DNA of 64,000 bases. Source: Roseiflexus castenholzii DSM 13941 (lineage in GTDB: Bacteria; Chloroflexota; Chloroflexia; Chloroflexales; Roseiflexaceae). The notes under the pieces were generated by a model. It had not been told where the DNA came from. It saw only the letters and a list, made by a program, of their open reading frames with translations, and did no database searches. Position numbers and translations under genes: made by a program. Position 1 is the stretch's first letter. Every line of letters starts with the position of its first letter. The stretch covers positions 1,054,001-1,118,000 of the forward strand of contig NC_009767.1 in assembly GCF_000017805.1 (NCBI RefSeq), given 5' to 3'. This document shows, in pieces, positions 1-7,939 of this stretch.

Positions 1-3000
1 GCGGGCAACGTATCAATGAACTGAACCTGATCAATTATATCGGGCACATTACCAGTTCGACATTTGATATTGAGCGGATGTTCGCTGGCGTCTACGAGGC
101 GCTGGCCGGCTTCCTGCCGGTCGATGCGTTCGTTGCGTGCGTGTATGATTCCGCGCGGGATCGGATTGGTCAGACCTTCATCGTAGCGCATGGAACGCGC
201 GTGTATCAGCGCATCGACCGCGCGCCGTCGCCTGGCGGATTGATTCGCCGCGTGATAGATGCGCATCAGCCGATGTGTCTGGAAGATGCGCATCGTGGGA
301 CGATTGACGTCGGTCTCGATGTCGTCTATCCCGGCGACGCCGACCATGCATGGGTGTCGAGCGTTGGCGTGCCGCTGGCAGCGGGTGATCACGAGGTCGT
401 TGGCGTCCTCGTGTTGCAGAGCGCGACGCCGCGCGCCTATGGCGACCGCGAGTTGGCGTTCCTGAGCACGGTCGCCGTACAGGTGGCGCTTGGTGTGCAG
501 AACATTCGCCTGTTTACCGAAGCGCGCGACAGCGCGACAGCGTTGCAACGCAAGGTCGGTGAACTGTCGGCGCTGCTGCGCGCCGCACAGGTGCTCAGTT
601 CCTCGCTCAAACCGGACGACGTGCTCCAATCGCTCATGGCGATTGTCGCCGAACAGTTGCAGGTTGATACCGTCGCCCTCTGGAAGATCGACACCGATGG
701 ATTCCTCTCTCCGGCAGCCATGCAGGGCATTTCGCCCGATATGGCGCGCGTGTTGCGCGTGCCAATCGGCAGAGGGCTGACGGGGCGCGTCGCTGCGAGC
801 GGGCGCCCGCTGGTGGTGACGAATGTCGAGGAAGATGGCACGTCGCTCTATCCGCAGTTCAACCGCGAGCATCAGTACACCTCGTTTATGGGTGTTCCCG
901 TCGCCTACCGCGAACAGACGATCGGGGTCTTGAGCGTTATGACCGTGTCGCAGCGGTCTTTCAGCGACGACGAGGTGACCTTGCTGGCGGGGATTGCCGA
1001 TCAGGCGGCGATTGCGCTCGAAAATGCGCGATTGTTCGCCGAGCGTGAGCGGCGGATTGCCGAATTGACCGCGTTGAACCATATCAGTCAGGCGATCAAT
1101 GTCTCGCTCAGCACTGCGGAAATCCTGGAAGCGCTGCACCGCGGCATGAGCGAAGTGCTCGATACGTCGCAATCGTTCATTGCGTTGTACGACGCAAAAA
1201 CGCGCCGCCTGACGTTCCCGCTGGTCTATGAGGATGGCCGCCGTGCGCCCGATAGAGAAACTGAGGTGATAGTCCTTGATGATCTGGCGGGCGGATTAAC
1301 GCCGACGGTGATTCTCGAACGGCGACCGCTGCTGTTGCGCACCCGGCAGGAGGTCGAGGCGATTGCGCTGCGTCCATGCGACCCTGATGATCCGCCGATC
1401 TGTTCCTGGCTGGGCGCGCCGATCATTCAGGGCGATGAGGTTTTCGGCGTTCTAAATGTCCAGAGCTATGAGCCGGGCAGGTTTGATGAAGATGCGCAAC
1501 GCTTTTTGATGACCGTCGCCAATCAGGCCGCCATTGCGTTGAGCAATGTCCGTCTGTTCCAGAGCGAGCAGGAGCGCCGTCGGGTGGCGGATACGTTGCG
1601 CGAAGTTGCGCACATGATGACTGGCGTGCTGGCGCTCGACGAAATCTTCGCCATGATCCTCGATCAGTTGGCGCGGATTGTTCCTTACGATACGGCCTCG
1701 CTCATGCTGCGCGAGGGGGATATGCTGCGTATCGTGGCGGCGCGTGGTTTTGATGAGTCGATCCGGGAGCGTGTCGAGCATCTCGAACTGCACGTTGATG
1801 ATGATCCGTCACTGGCACAGGTGCTGTACACTCGTCGTCCACTGGTGCTGATCGATGCGCGGGAAGCGCCGCCGTCCAATGTGGATGACGGCACTGAACA
1901 TATCCGTGGTTGGGTGGGTGCGCCATTGCTGCTCGGCGATGAGGTGATCGGCATCCTCAACGTCGATAGCGCCACTGTCGGCGCGTATGATGAAGAGGAT
2001 GCCCAACTCGTCCTCGCGCTGGCAAGCCAGGCGGCGCAGGCGATCCGCAATGCGCGCCTGTTCGCCGAGGTGCGCCGTTTCAATACGGAGCTTGAGCAGC
2101 TGGTCAATGAGCGCACCGCAGAGTTGCAGGATGCATATGCCCGCCTTGCCGCCGAGCGCGATCGGTTGCAGGCGGTGCACGCAATTACAGTGGAACTGAC
2201 AGCCAGCCTCGACCTGCAAACGACGCTGAACCGTGCGCTGGAATTGGCGTCGAAGGCGATTGGTGCGCGCCGCGGCTCGATTATGCTCAAGGACCTTAAG
2301 AACGGTCAACTCGAGTGTCGCGCCGTGCTCAATGCCGATGGCTCGGTTGATTCGAAGCGTTTTACCATCATGTTCGAGCGCGGCGCCGGGCTGTCCGGGT
2401 GGGTGATGCAACGGCAGGAGGCGGTCTGTATCGCCGATGTGCGCGATGATCCCCGCTGGCTGCACGAAGAAGGACGCGCCGAAGAGGTGCGTTCGGTGAT
2501 CGCTGCGCCACTAATGACGCAGGACAGTCCGCTCGGCGTCCTGATCCTGACCAGTCCCGAAGTCGATTTTTTCAACCAGGATCAACTGCAACTGCTGGCA
2601 ACGATCGCCAACGAAGTGGCAATCGTGATCAACAATGCGACGCTCTATTCTATTATCAACGACATTGCCACCGAACGCGGCAATTTGTGGTCGCAGCAGC
2701 GCGAGGAGAATAGTAAAAATCAGGCGATCTTGCAAAGCCTGGGCGAGGGCGTGATCGTCGTGGACGGAGATCAGAACATTGTGCTCTACAATGCTGCTGC
2801 CGAACAGATTCTGGGCGTCCCGGCGCAATTTGTTGTCAAACAACCACTGTCCCGGATCGCGGAATATTGTGCGGGCGATGGGGCGTCTGAGCGCGCTTGC
2901 CGCATCTATGAGGGGCTGCGCCAGGGATTGCAGGCGCTGACTGAGGCGCAAAAAAACCATAACCGCATGCTCGAACTTCCGGAGCCGACGCAGTCGATTC

Positions 3001-3821
3001 TGCTGAACTTTGCGCCCTGGGTTGGTCCGCGGAACGCGATGTACGGCAGTGTAGTCGTGATCCACGATATTACGCGCGAAGTCGAAGCCGATCGCGCAAA
3101 GCGTGAATTTATCTCGAATGTCTCTCACGAACTGCGCACTCCGCTGACATCGATCAAAGGGTATGTAGATTTGTTGATGCTTAATCCTAAATGGAAGCTC
3201 AATGAGGAGCAGTTGTCGTATCTGAGTGTGGTGAAGAGTAATACCCATCGGCTCATGAACCTGATCAACGATATTCTGGAGATCGGGCGGATCGATGATA
3301 ACAAGGTCGGGTTGACCTTCAAGCATATCTCTATCGGCGCTATCTTCGAGGAGGTTAACAAGACGCTGCGCGCTGAAATTGAGCGGAAGCGTTTGTCGTT
3401 CAGCATCGAAGTTGCCGACCATACGCCGCCGGTCATGGCGGATGAGACGCGCCTGACACAGGTAGTGCTGAACCTGGCATCGAATGCGGTGAAGTATACC
3501 TATCCCGAAGGGTCGGTCAAACTGCGCGCCGGACTGAATCCCGCCGGGTTGCTTCAGGTTGATGTGATCGATAATGGCGTGGGAATTTCGCCCGAGCAGC
3601 AGCAGCACCTCTTCCGCCGCTTCTACCGCGCCGATAATCCGCTTCGTGATGAGGCCGGCGGCACCGGTCTCGGGCTGTCGATCGCCAAATCGTATGTCGA
3701 AATGCACGGCGGCCAGATGTGGGTCGAGAGTGAACCGGGCAAGGGAAGTACGTTCAGTTTCATTATTCCGCTGACCCAGCCAGAGTCGGAATCGGCGGCA
3801 ACATCGCAGAGTCGGTCATGA
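1..3821 (+). CDS. Multi-GAF/PAS hybrid sensor histidine kinase (5' end outside window)
   Basis: Cytoplasmic signal-transducing histidine kinase. The reading frame is open from base 3 without a stop, and sense-looking codons precede the first ATG at 78, so the gene starts outside the window. Counting from that Met: five GAF domains (about 1-145, 165-320, 335-500, 515-665, 705-855), with a charged coiled-coil linker near 665-700, then PAS near 880-1000. HisKA follows, with the phospho-acceptor His near residue 1017 in SHELRTPLTS. The HATPase has its N box near 1120, DNGVGIS near 1162 and GGTGLGLS near 1193. No membrane segment is seen in the visible part, so ligands are probably intracellular; they cannot be predicted. 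Five tandem GAFs is unusually many. The stop overlaps the next start by 4 bases (ATGA), indicating translational coupling to the hydrolase. No response regulator lies next to it inside the window. Confidence 0.95.
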   Translation, partial: GQRINELNLINYIGHITSSTFDIERMFAGVYEALAGFLPVDAFVACVYDSARDRIGQTFIVAHGTRVYQRIDRAPSPGGLIRRVIDAHQPMCLEDAHRGTIDVGLDVVYPGDADHAWVSSVGVPLAAGDHEVVGVLVLQSATPRAYGDRELAFLSTVAVQVALGVQNIRLFTEARDSATALQRKVGELSALLRAAQVLSSSLKPDDVLQSLMAIVAEQLQVDTVALWKIDTDGFLSPAAMQGISPDMARVLRVPIGRGLTGRVAASGRPLVVTNVEEDGTSLYPQFNREHQYTSFMGVPVAYREQTIGVLSVMTVSQRSFSDDEVTLLAGIADQAAIALENARLFAERERRIAELTALNHISQAINVSLSTAEILEALHRGMSEVLDTSQSFIALYDAKTRRLTFPLVYEDGRRAPDRETEVIVLDDLAGGLTPTVILERRPLLLRTRQEVEAIALRPCDPDDPPICSWLGAPIIQGDEVFGVLNVQSYEPGRFDEDAQRFLMTVANQAAIALSNVRLFQSEQERRRVADTLREVAHMMTGVLALDEIFAMILDQLARIVPYDTASLMLREGDMLRIVAARGFDESIRERVEHLELHVDDDPSLAQVLYTRRPLVLIDAREAPPSNVDDGTEHIRGWVGAPLLLGDEVIGILNVDSATVGAYDEEDAQLVLALASQAAQAIRNARLFAEVRRFNTELEQLVNERTAELQDAYARLAAERDRLQAVHAITVELTASLDLQTTLNRALELASKAIGARRGSIMLKDLKNGQLECRAVLNADGSVDSKRFTIMFERGAGLSGWVMQRQEAVCIADVRDDPRWLHEEGRAEEVRSVIAAPLMTQDSPLGVLILTSPEVDFFNQDQLQLLATIANEVAIVINNATLYSIINDIATERGNLWSQQREENSKNQAILQSLGEGVIVVDGDQNIVLYNAAAEQILGVPAQFVVKQPLSRIAEYCAGDGASERACRIYEGLRQGLQALTEAQKNHNRMLELPEPTQSILLNFAPWVGPRNAMYGSVVVIHDITREVEADRAKREFISNVSHELRTPLTSIKGYVDLLMLNPKWKLNEEQLSYLSVVKSNTHRLMNLINDILEIGRIDDNKVGLTFKHISIGAIFEEVNKTLRAEIERKRLSFSIEVADHTPPVMADETRLTQVVLNLASNAVKYTYPEGSVKLRAGLNPAGLLQVDVIDNGVGISPEQQQHLFRRFYRADNPLRDEAGGTGLGLSIAKSYVEMHGGQMWVESEPGKGSTFSFIIPLTQPESESAATSQSRS

Positions 3822-4657
3822 GCGCGATTCATATCGACAATCGATTGGTACACTATGAGGTTGTCGGTCGCCGTGGCGCGCCGGTGATCTTTCTGCACAG
3901 CTGGCTTGGTTCATGGCGCTACTGGTTGCCGACGATGGAACACGCCTCCGAACGGTATCGCACCTTCGCTATCGATTTTTGGGGGTTTGGCGAGTCGGAT
4001 CGACGCGATGGCGCGTTTTCAATTGCTGAGTACGTCGATCTGGTCATCTGCTTTATGAACCAGCTCGGTATTGCCAGAGCCAGTCTTGTAGGGCATGGCC
4101 TTGGTGGAATGGTTGCGCTCCGCACCGCAAGTCAGTATCCAGACCGGGTGTCGCGCCTCATGATCGTCAGTGCTCCAATTCAGGGATCGCAGATCCAGAA
4201 CTACGTTCGACCTGGCGCGCTGTCGCGTCTCTTCGGTCGCACCGCTCCCAGCAACATCTGGACGCGCCTGATGCGTCAACTCAATGTCGATTATCCGCAA
4301 ATTCTGAATGAAATTATCGAAGATACCGACAGCCTCTCCGAAACGGTGGTGCAGCGCGTGATCGAGTCGGTCGTTGCGACCGATCTGCGTGAGGACCTCG
4401 AACGCCTCGAAACGCCGTTGCTGGCGGTTTTTGGCGAAAAAGACGCCATTGTGTCGTCTGATCAGGCGCGCTTCCTGCACGATGACCACGCCTCGATGCA
4501 ACAGGTGATCAAACTGCCGCGTTCGAATCACTTCCCCTTCCTTGACCAACCGAATGTCTTCAACCGTCTGCTGATGGATTTTCAGGCGAGCAATGGCACG
4601 CAAGTGGAGATCAAGACCGAATGGCGACGGCGGGTGAGTCAGTTGGAGTATATCTGA
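3818..4657 (+). CDS. Alpha/beta hydrolase-fold protein lacking the nucleophile
   Basis: 279-residue alpha/beta hydrolase fold protein, cytosolic. The HxG-type oxyanion strand (FLHSWLG) is near the N-terminus. The nucleophile elbow reads VGHGLGG, so Gly94 occupies the place normally held by Ser, Asp or Cys. The other two triad positions look normal: Asp near 209 in FGEKDAI and His near 238 in NHFPFLDQP. The family normally cleaves esters, epoxides, C-C bonds or haloalkanes with that nucleophile. Without it this protein may be a non-catalytic binding or signalling partner, or use another mechanism. The start codon overlaps the stop of the upstream sensor kinase, so both are made together, which supports a sensory role (inference; compare RsbQ-type hydrolase partners, which do keep the Ser). 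Confidence 0.9.
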   Translation: MSAIHIDNRLVHYEVVGRRGAPVIFLHSWLGSWRYWLPTMEHASERYRTFAIDFWGFGESDRRDGAFSIAEYVDLVICFMNQLGIARASLVGHGLGGMVALRTASQYPDRVSRLMIVSAPIQGSQIQNYVRPGALSRLFGRTAPSNIWTRLMRQLNVDYPQILNEIIEDTDSLSETVVQRVIESVVATDLREDLERLETPLLAVFGEKDAIVSSDQARFLHDDHASMQQVIKLPRSNHFPFLDQPNVFNRLLMDFQASNGTQVEIKTEWRRRVSQLEYI

Positions 4658-4839
4658 GGCGCGTGGCTTGTGGGCGAAGAACGCATGTCCGACCTTTGAT
4701 TGCTCTGCCGGGCATCCGCTGCGCTGGCGATGCGGCGAGCGGGAAGGACTGCTTGCACTGAAGATGCGTCGCCCGTCCTCAAAGGTCTTCATTCTTTGTA
4801 TCCTTCGTAGATTATCTGTGGGCGCCTAATGCAAAAAGA

Positions 4840-5892
4840 GTGAGCACGAAGATGCAATCCAAAACAATGGCCGCGCTGGTTTGGTTGGGACCGCGCAAGA
4901 TGGAGTTGCGGCATGAACCTGTGCCGACGCCGGGACCGGGCGAGGTGCTGGTCGCAGTTGCAGCGGTCGGAATCTGTGGGTCGGAACTGAGTGGTTATCT
5001 GGGGCAGAACAGTCTGCGCCGACCGCCGCTGATTATGGGGCACGAGGCGGCAGGACGGATCGCCTTCGACTACGACACGCCGCTGAGCGATGGCTCGCCG
5101 GCGCGGGCAGGCGCACGGGTCACGTTCAATCCATTGCTGACGTGCGGTGTGTGCGATCTCTGCCGGGCAGGGCGAAGCAATCTGTGCCGCAACCGGCAGT
5201 TGATCAGCGCTCACCGTCCGGGTGCATTTGCTGAGTATGTGTCTGTTCCTGCTCGTCTGTGCGTCCCTCTGCCGGATCATGTGTCGCTGACCCTGGGTTC
5301 GCTCACCGAACCGCTGGCGTGTAGCGTGCGCGCCGTGGCACATGCCGGAGCGCCGCGACGCCTCGTCATACTCGGCGCCGGGCCAATTGGGTTGCTCTGC
5401 CTGGTTGCGGCGCGCGCTGCCGGCATCGAGTCCATCCTGGTGAGCGATGTGTCCGACCGCCGCCTGGCGGTTGCGCGCGCCTGGGGCGCAACCGCAACCG
5501 TTAATGCCCGTGGTCATGTTCTGGCGGCGGTGCAGGAATTTGCGCCGGGCGGCGCTGATGCTGCCATTGACGCTGTGGGGTTGACGGTGACGCGCGAGCA
5601 GGCGGTGCGCGCCGTCATTCCCGGTGGGCGCGTCGTCTTCATCGGATTGCACGAAGAAGAGTCGATGGTTGCTGCCAATTATATCGTGCGCCAGGAAATC
5701 ACCGTGACCGGCAGTTTCACCTACAGCGACGCCGACTTCACGCGGGCGCTCGACCTGCTGGCGACCGGTTGGGTGACGCTCGACGATGACTGGCTCGAAG
5801 AGCGACCATTAGCGGCGGGACCGGCGGCATTCGAGGAGTTGCTGGCGGGAACGACGCGCGCGGCGAAGATTGTCCTGCAGATGAGAGAATAA
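4840..5892 (+). CDS. Zinc-dependent medium-chain alcohol/polyol dehydrogenase
   Basis: 350 residues, MDR superfamily, threonine/sorbitol dehydrogenase-like. Catalytic zinc ligands are visible as Cys46 (GICGSE) and His68-Glu69 (GHEAAG). The structural zinc lobe has Cys102, Cys105, Cys108 and Cys116. The Rossmann motif GAGPIG lies at 179-184, so NAD(P)+-linked oxidation of a secondary alcohol or polyol is expected; the substrate cannot be read from sequence. The frame opens with GTG at 4840; ATG codons at 4852 and 4867 are alternative starts, and no strong Shine-Dalgarno decides between them. It stands alone: the upstream hydrolase ends 180 bases earlier and a dispersed element follows. Confidence 0.9.
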   Translation: MSTKMQSKTMAALVWLGPRKMELRHEPVPTPGPGEVLVAVAAVGICGSELSGYLGQNSLRRPPLIMGHEAAGRIAFDYDTPLSDGSPARAGARVTFNPLLTCGVCDLCRAGRSNLCRNRQLISAHRPGAFAEYVSVPARLCVPLPDHVSLTLGSLTEPLACSVRAVAHAGAPRRLVILGAGPIGLLCLVAARAAGIESILVSDVSDRRLAVARAWGATATVNARGHVLAAVQEFAPGGADAAIDAVGLTVTREQAVRAVIPGGRVVFIGLHEEESMVAANYIVRQEITVTGSFTYSDADFTRALDLLATGWVTLDDDWLEERPLAAGPAAFEELLAGTTRAAKIVLQMRE

Positions 5893-5999
5893 TGACCAGA
5901 GCAAACGACTGAGTCTTTCACCGGAAAAGTGAGACAATTGTGAGACAACCAGGGGCGCATCACTGTGCGTCCCTATGTTTTTGTCGGAATATCGCTATG

Positions 6000-6147
6000 A
6001 TACCAATTACCTGTGAACATCCGGCATTGTCACCCCGAGCAGAGCGAGGGATCTTGCGCGACCCGCTTAGATTCCTCGCTGCGCTCGGAATGACAAGTCG
6101 CTGCACTCGGAATGACAAGAATGCGGCATCTTCAATCGTCATTGGTA
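6000..6147 (+). repeat. Dispersed ATACCAAT-ended element, copy 1
   Basis: A 148-bp element beginning ATACCAAT and ending ATTGGTA, in the gap after the dehydrogenase gene. It contains the family's CACCCCGAGCAG segment, a short internal dyad and the TTCCTCGCTGCGCTCGGAAT segment. It carries no coding capacity worth trusting. Thirteen copies occur in this window. Confidence 0.9.
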
Positions 6148-6254
6148 GAGTTATTTTGAAGTCGGTGTTTTCGGCGTCTGGCACTTTTGCTAGAATAATG
6201 TTAGATATATGTTAGAAAGGTGCAAGAACAGGCGTGTTTCGGGTGATAGAAGTC

Positions 6255-6283
6255 TTGCAAGTCATTCCATGACGTGATATACT
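6255..6283 (+). promoter_or_regulatory. Sigma-70 type promoter of the 32-residue microprotein gene
   Basis: TTGCAA at 6255-6260, 17 bases of spacer, TATACT at 6278-6283. A start of transcription near 6290 gives a leader of about 75 bases to the ATG at 6366. Spacing is exact and no other gene lies downstream before the terminator. Confidence 0.65.
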
Positions 6284-6365
6284 GAAAAGGCGAGAAAAAA
6301 TTGGATGGTGCATTCAAAGCATATAACGCATTTTCCAATAGATCTCTCGTGGAAGGAGGTTGGCT

Positions 6366-6464
6366 ATGGCGCCGTTCTTGATGGCTTTCTTCACCATCGT
6401 GCTCATCGTCGCCACGTTGTACTTCCTGTCAATGATCATGTCGGGCAAGCCAGAGTCGCGGTAG
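6366..6464 (+). CDS. 32-residue single-pass membrane microprotein
   Basis: ATG at 6366 follows a strong Shine-Dalgarno (GGAAGGAGG, 7-base gap). The product is a short start, about 20 hydrophobic residues (FTIVLIVATLYFLSMIM) and the tail SGKPESR, so a single membrane span with a hydrophilic C-terminus. It has its own promoter (6255-6283) and a perfect 12-bp hairpin 77 bases after the stop, making a complete transcription unit. I do not recognise a family. Size and shape resemble small subunits of respiratory or transport complexes, but that is only analogy. It was identified by eye, being below usual gene-calling length. Confidence 0.7.
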   Translation: MAPFLMAFFTIVLIVATLYFLSMIMSGKPESR

Positions 6465-6540
6465 TCGGATGAAGGCAGCGCCATACGCCAGAGAGCGGCA
6501 TTTCCCTGGTTGTATGGCGTTACTGCCGGCAAGCAGTGCA

Positions 6541-6570
6541 GACGGGGCAGGCAGCGTCGCCTGCCCCGTC
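6541..6570 (+). terminator. Hairpin terminator after microprotein gene
   Basis: Perfect 12-bp stem (6541-6552 with 6559-6570, GACGGGGCAGGC arm) and a 6-base loop, followed by a weak T-containing tail (TTCGTT). It lies downstream of the 32-residue gene. Confidence 0.6.
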
Positions 6571-6798
6571 TTCGTTGGCGCTGTGACCCTGAGCAGGGTC
6601 CGGCATTGATCTGGCATAGAGACCACGGATTGATGCTGAGGCGACGGATTCATGCAGATCGGCTTGTATGAGCGGTCCATCCGATTGATGCACGTCCGTC
6701 TCGATCGGTGGGAATCCGTGTACTCCCCCACACGGTACGATTCAGGTCATCCAGACGCGCTGTCAATTCATACCTACATCCCACTGAGCGTGCGTGCC

Positions 6799-6827
6799 TT
6801 GACGTTACCGCCGCATCATCGTATGCT
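6799..6827 (+). promoter_or_regulatory. Promoter of methyltransferase gene at 7000
   Basis: TTGACG at 6799-6804, 17-base spacer, TATGCT at 6822-6827. The same hexamer pair and spacing recurs at 7768-7796. Transcription would start near 6834 and run through the dispersed element at 6870-6996 before reaching the start codon. Confidence 0.6.
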
Positions 6828-6869
6828 CACATCGAACTCACTCGATATTCCGTGATGGAAGCGCATGTG

Positions 6870-6996
6870 ATACCAATTACCTGTGACCATCCGGCATGGT
6901 CACCCCGCGCAGCGCGAGGGGTCGTGCGCGACCCGCGCAGATTCCGCGCTGCGCTCGGAATGACACGCATGCGGTATCTTCAATCGTCATTGGTAT
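6870..6996 (+). repeat. Dispersed ATACCAAT-ended element, copy 2
   Basis: A 127-bp, slightly shortened copy ending ATTGGTAT only 3 bases before the ATG at 7000. It occupies the leader between promoter and start codon. Confidence 0.9.
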
Positions 6997-6999
6997 GAC

Positions 7000-7605
7000 A
7001 TGAGATGGCGTGAAGAGCAGGCTTTTTTCGACCGGCTGGCCGATTCCTGGGATGCCATGGAGCGTCCTGAAACCCTGGCGCGACTGACTGACATCATTAC
7101 CGGGCTGGGTCTTTCCTCTGGCGCGCGGGTGCTCGATGTCGGCTGTGGCACGGGAGTGCTGTTTGCACTCCTTCGATCATGCATTGGCGATAAGGGGTTG
7201 CTGATAGGGCTGGATGTCTCCAGGCGCATGCTGGACTACGCCGTCGCCAGAGGTGATGCGGATTTGTGCATACAGGCGGACGCCGAAAACCCGCCGCTGT
7301 GTGATCGGATGTTCGACTGGATCATCTGTAATGCGGTCTTACCACACTTCACCGACAAGGCGGCGACCTTACGCGCGCTGTGTCGTTGCCTGGCGCCGCA
7401 CGGTACACTGGTCATCTGCCATGCGAACAGCCGCGAGATGATCAATGCAATTCACCGGCGAGCAGGTGGCGCAGTGGCTGATGATCGCCTGCCCGATCCT
7501 GCAACCCTGACGACGCTTCTGCTTCAGTCCGGGTTGTCTCCGGTGCATACTCTGGATGGCATTGATCGCTACGTGATGATTGCCCGTCCGATGATTGCGA
7601 GATAG
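7000..7605 (+). CDS. Class I SAM-dependent methyltransferase
   Basis: 201 residues, small soluble Rossmann-fold methyltransferase. SAM-binding motif I is VLDVGCGTG near residues 44-52, followed by an acidic strand end (GLDVS) and a motif near DWIICNAVLPHF. No accessory domain indicates the substrate. The start at 7000 lies 3 bases after a dispersed element and lacks a purine-rich Shine-Dalgarno, so initiation may be weak or depend on the folded leader. It stands alone between two non-coding gaps. Confidence 0.88.
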   Translation: MRWREEQAFFDRLADSWDAMERPETLARLTDIITGLGLSSGARVLDVGCGTGVLFALLRSCIGDKGLLIGLDVSRRMLDYAVARGDADLCIQADAENPPLCDRMFDWIICNAVLPHFTDKAATLRALCRCLAPHGTLVICHANSREMINAIHRRAGGAVADDRLPDPATLTTLLLQSGLSPVHTLDGIDRYVMIARPMIAR

Positions 7606-7767
7606 CGCGTGGGAAACGCGGCTGAAACCGGTTACGAACCTTTAACCTCCTGCCATATCCTCTTTTCTCCATAGCGCACTCCAGCGTGCTAGGATTGTGA
7701 CGGACCGCGCAGCATACCGGTGCAATGTAAAGTATTTGCACGCGCTCTGTGCATCTTATGCGCTGTT

Positions 7768-7796
7768 TTGACGCAGTGCGTTGATTATGATATGCT
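7768..7796 (+). promoter_or_regulatory. Promoter of the membrane Fe-S oxidoreductase gene
   Basis: TTGACG at 7768-7773, 17-base spacer, TATGCT at 7791-7796, giving a leader of about 140 bases to the ATG at 7940. The rest of the 334-base gap after 7605 shows nothing else convincing. Confidence 0.6.
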
Positions 7797-7939
7797 ACAG
7801 AAGCATTGACACATCTGCTATCATTTGCCCAATGCCGCGCAGTGATGCGCCCCGCCTGAGTCGCACGTACCCCTCATTGTGGCGGATACCTGAACGAACT
7901 CCATCATAGTTCTGGCCCTGAGGCCCTGGGGAGATCCGT

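Noticed and set aside
2511..3707. A 398-codon minus-strand frame inside the sensor kinase
   Set aside because: Antisense to intact HisKA and HATPase domains; no domain of its own.
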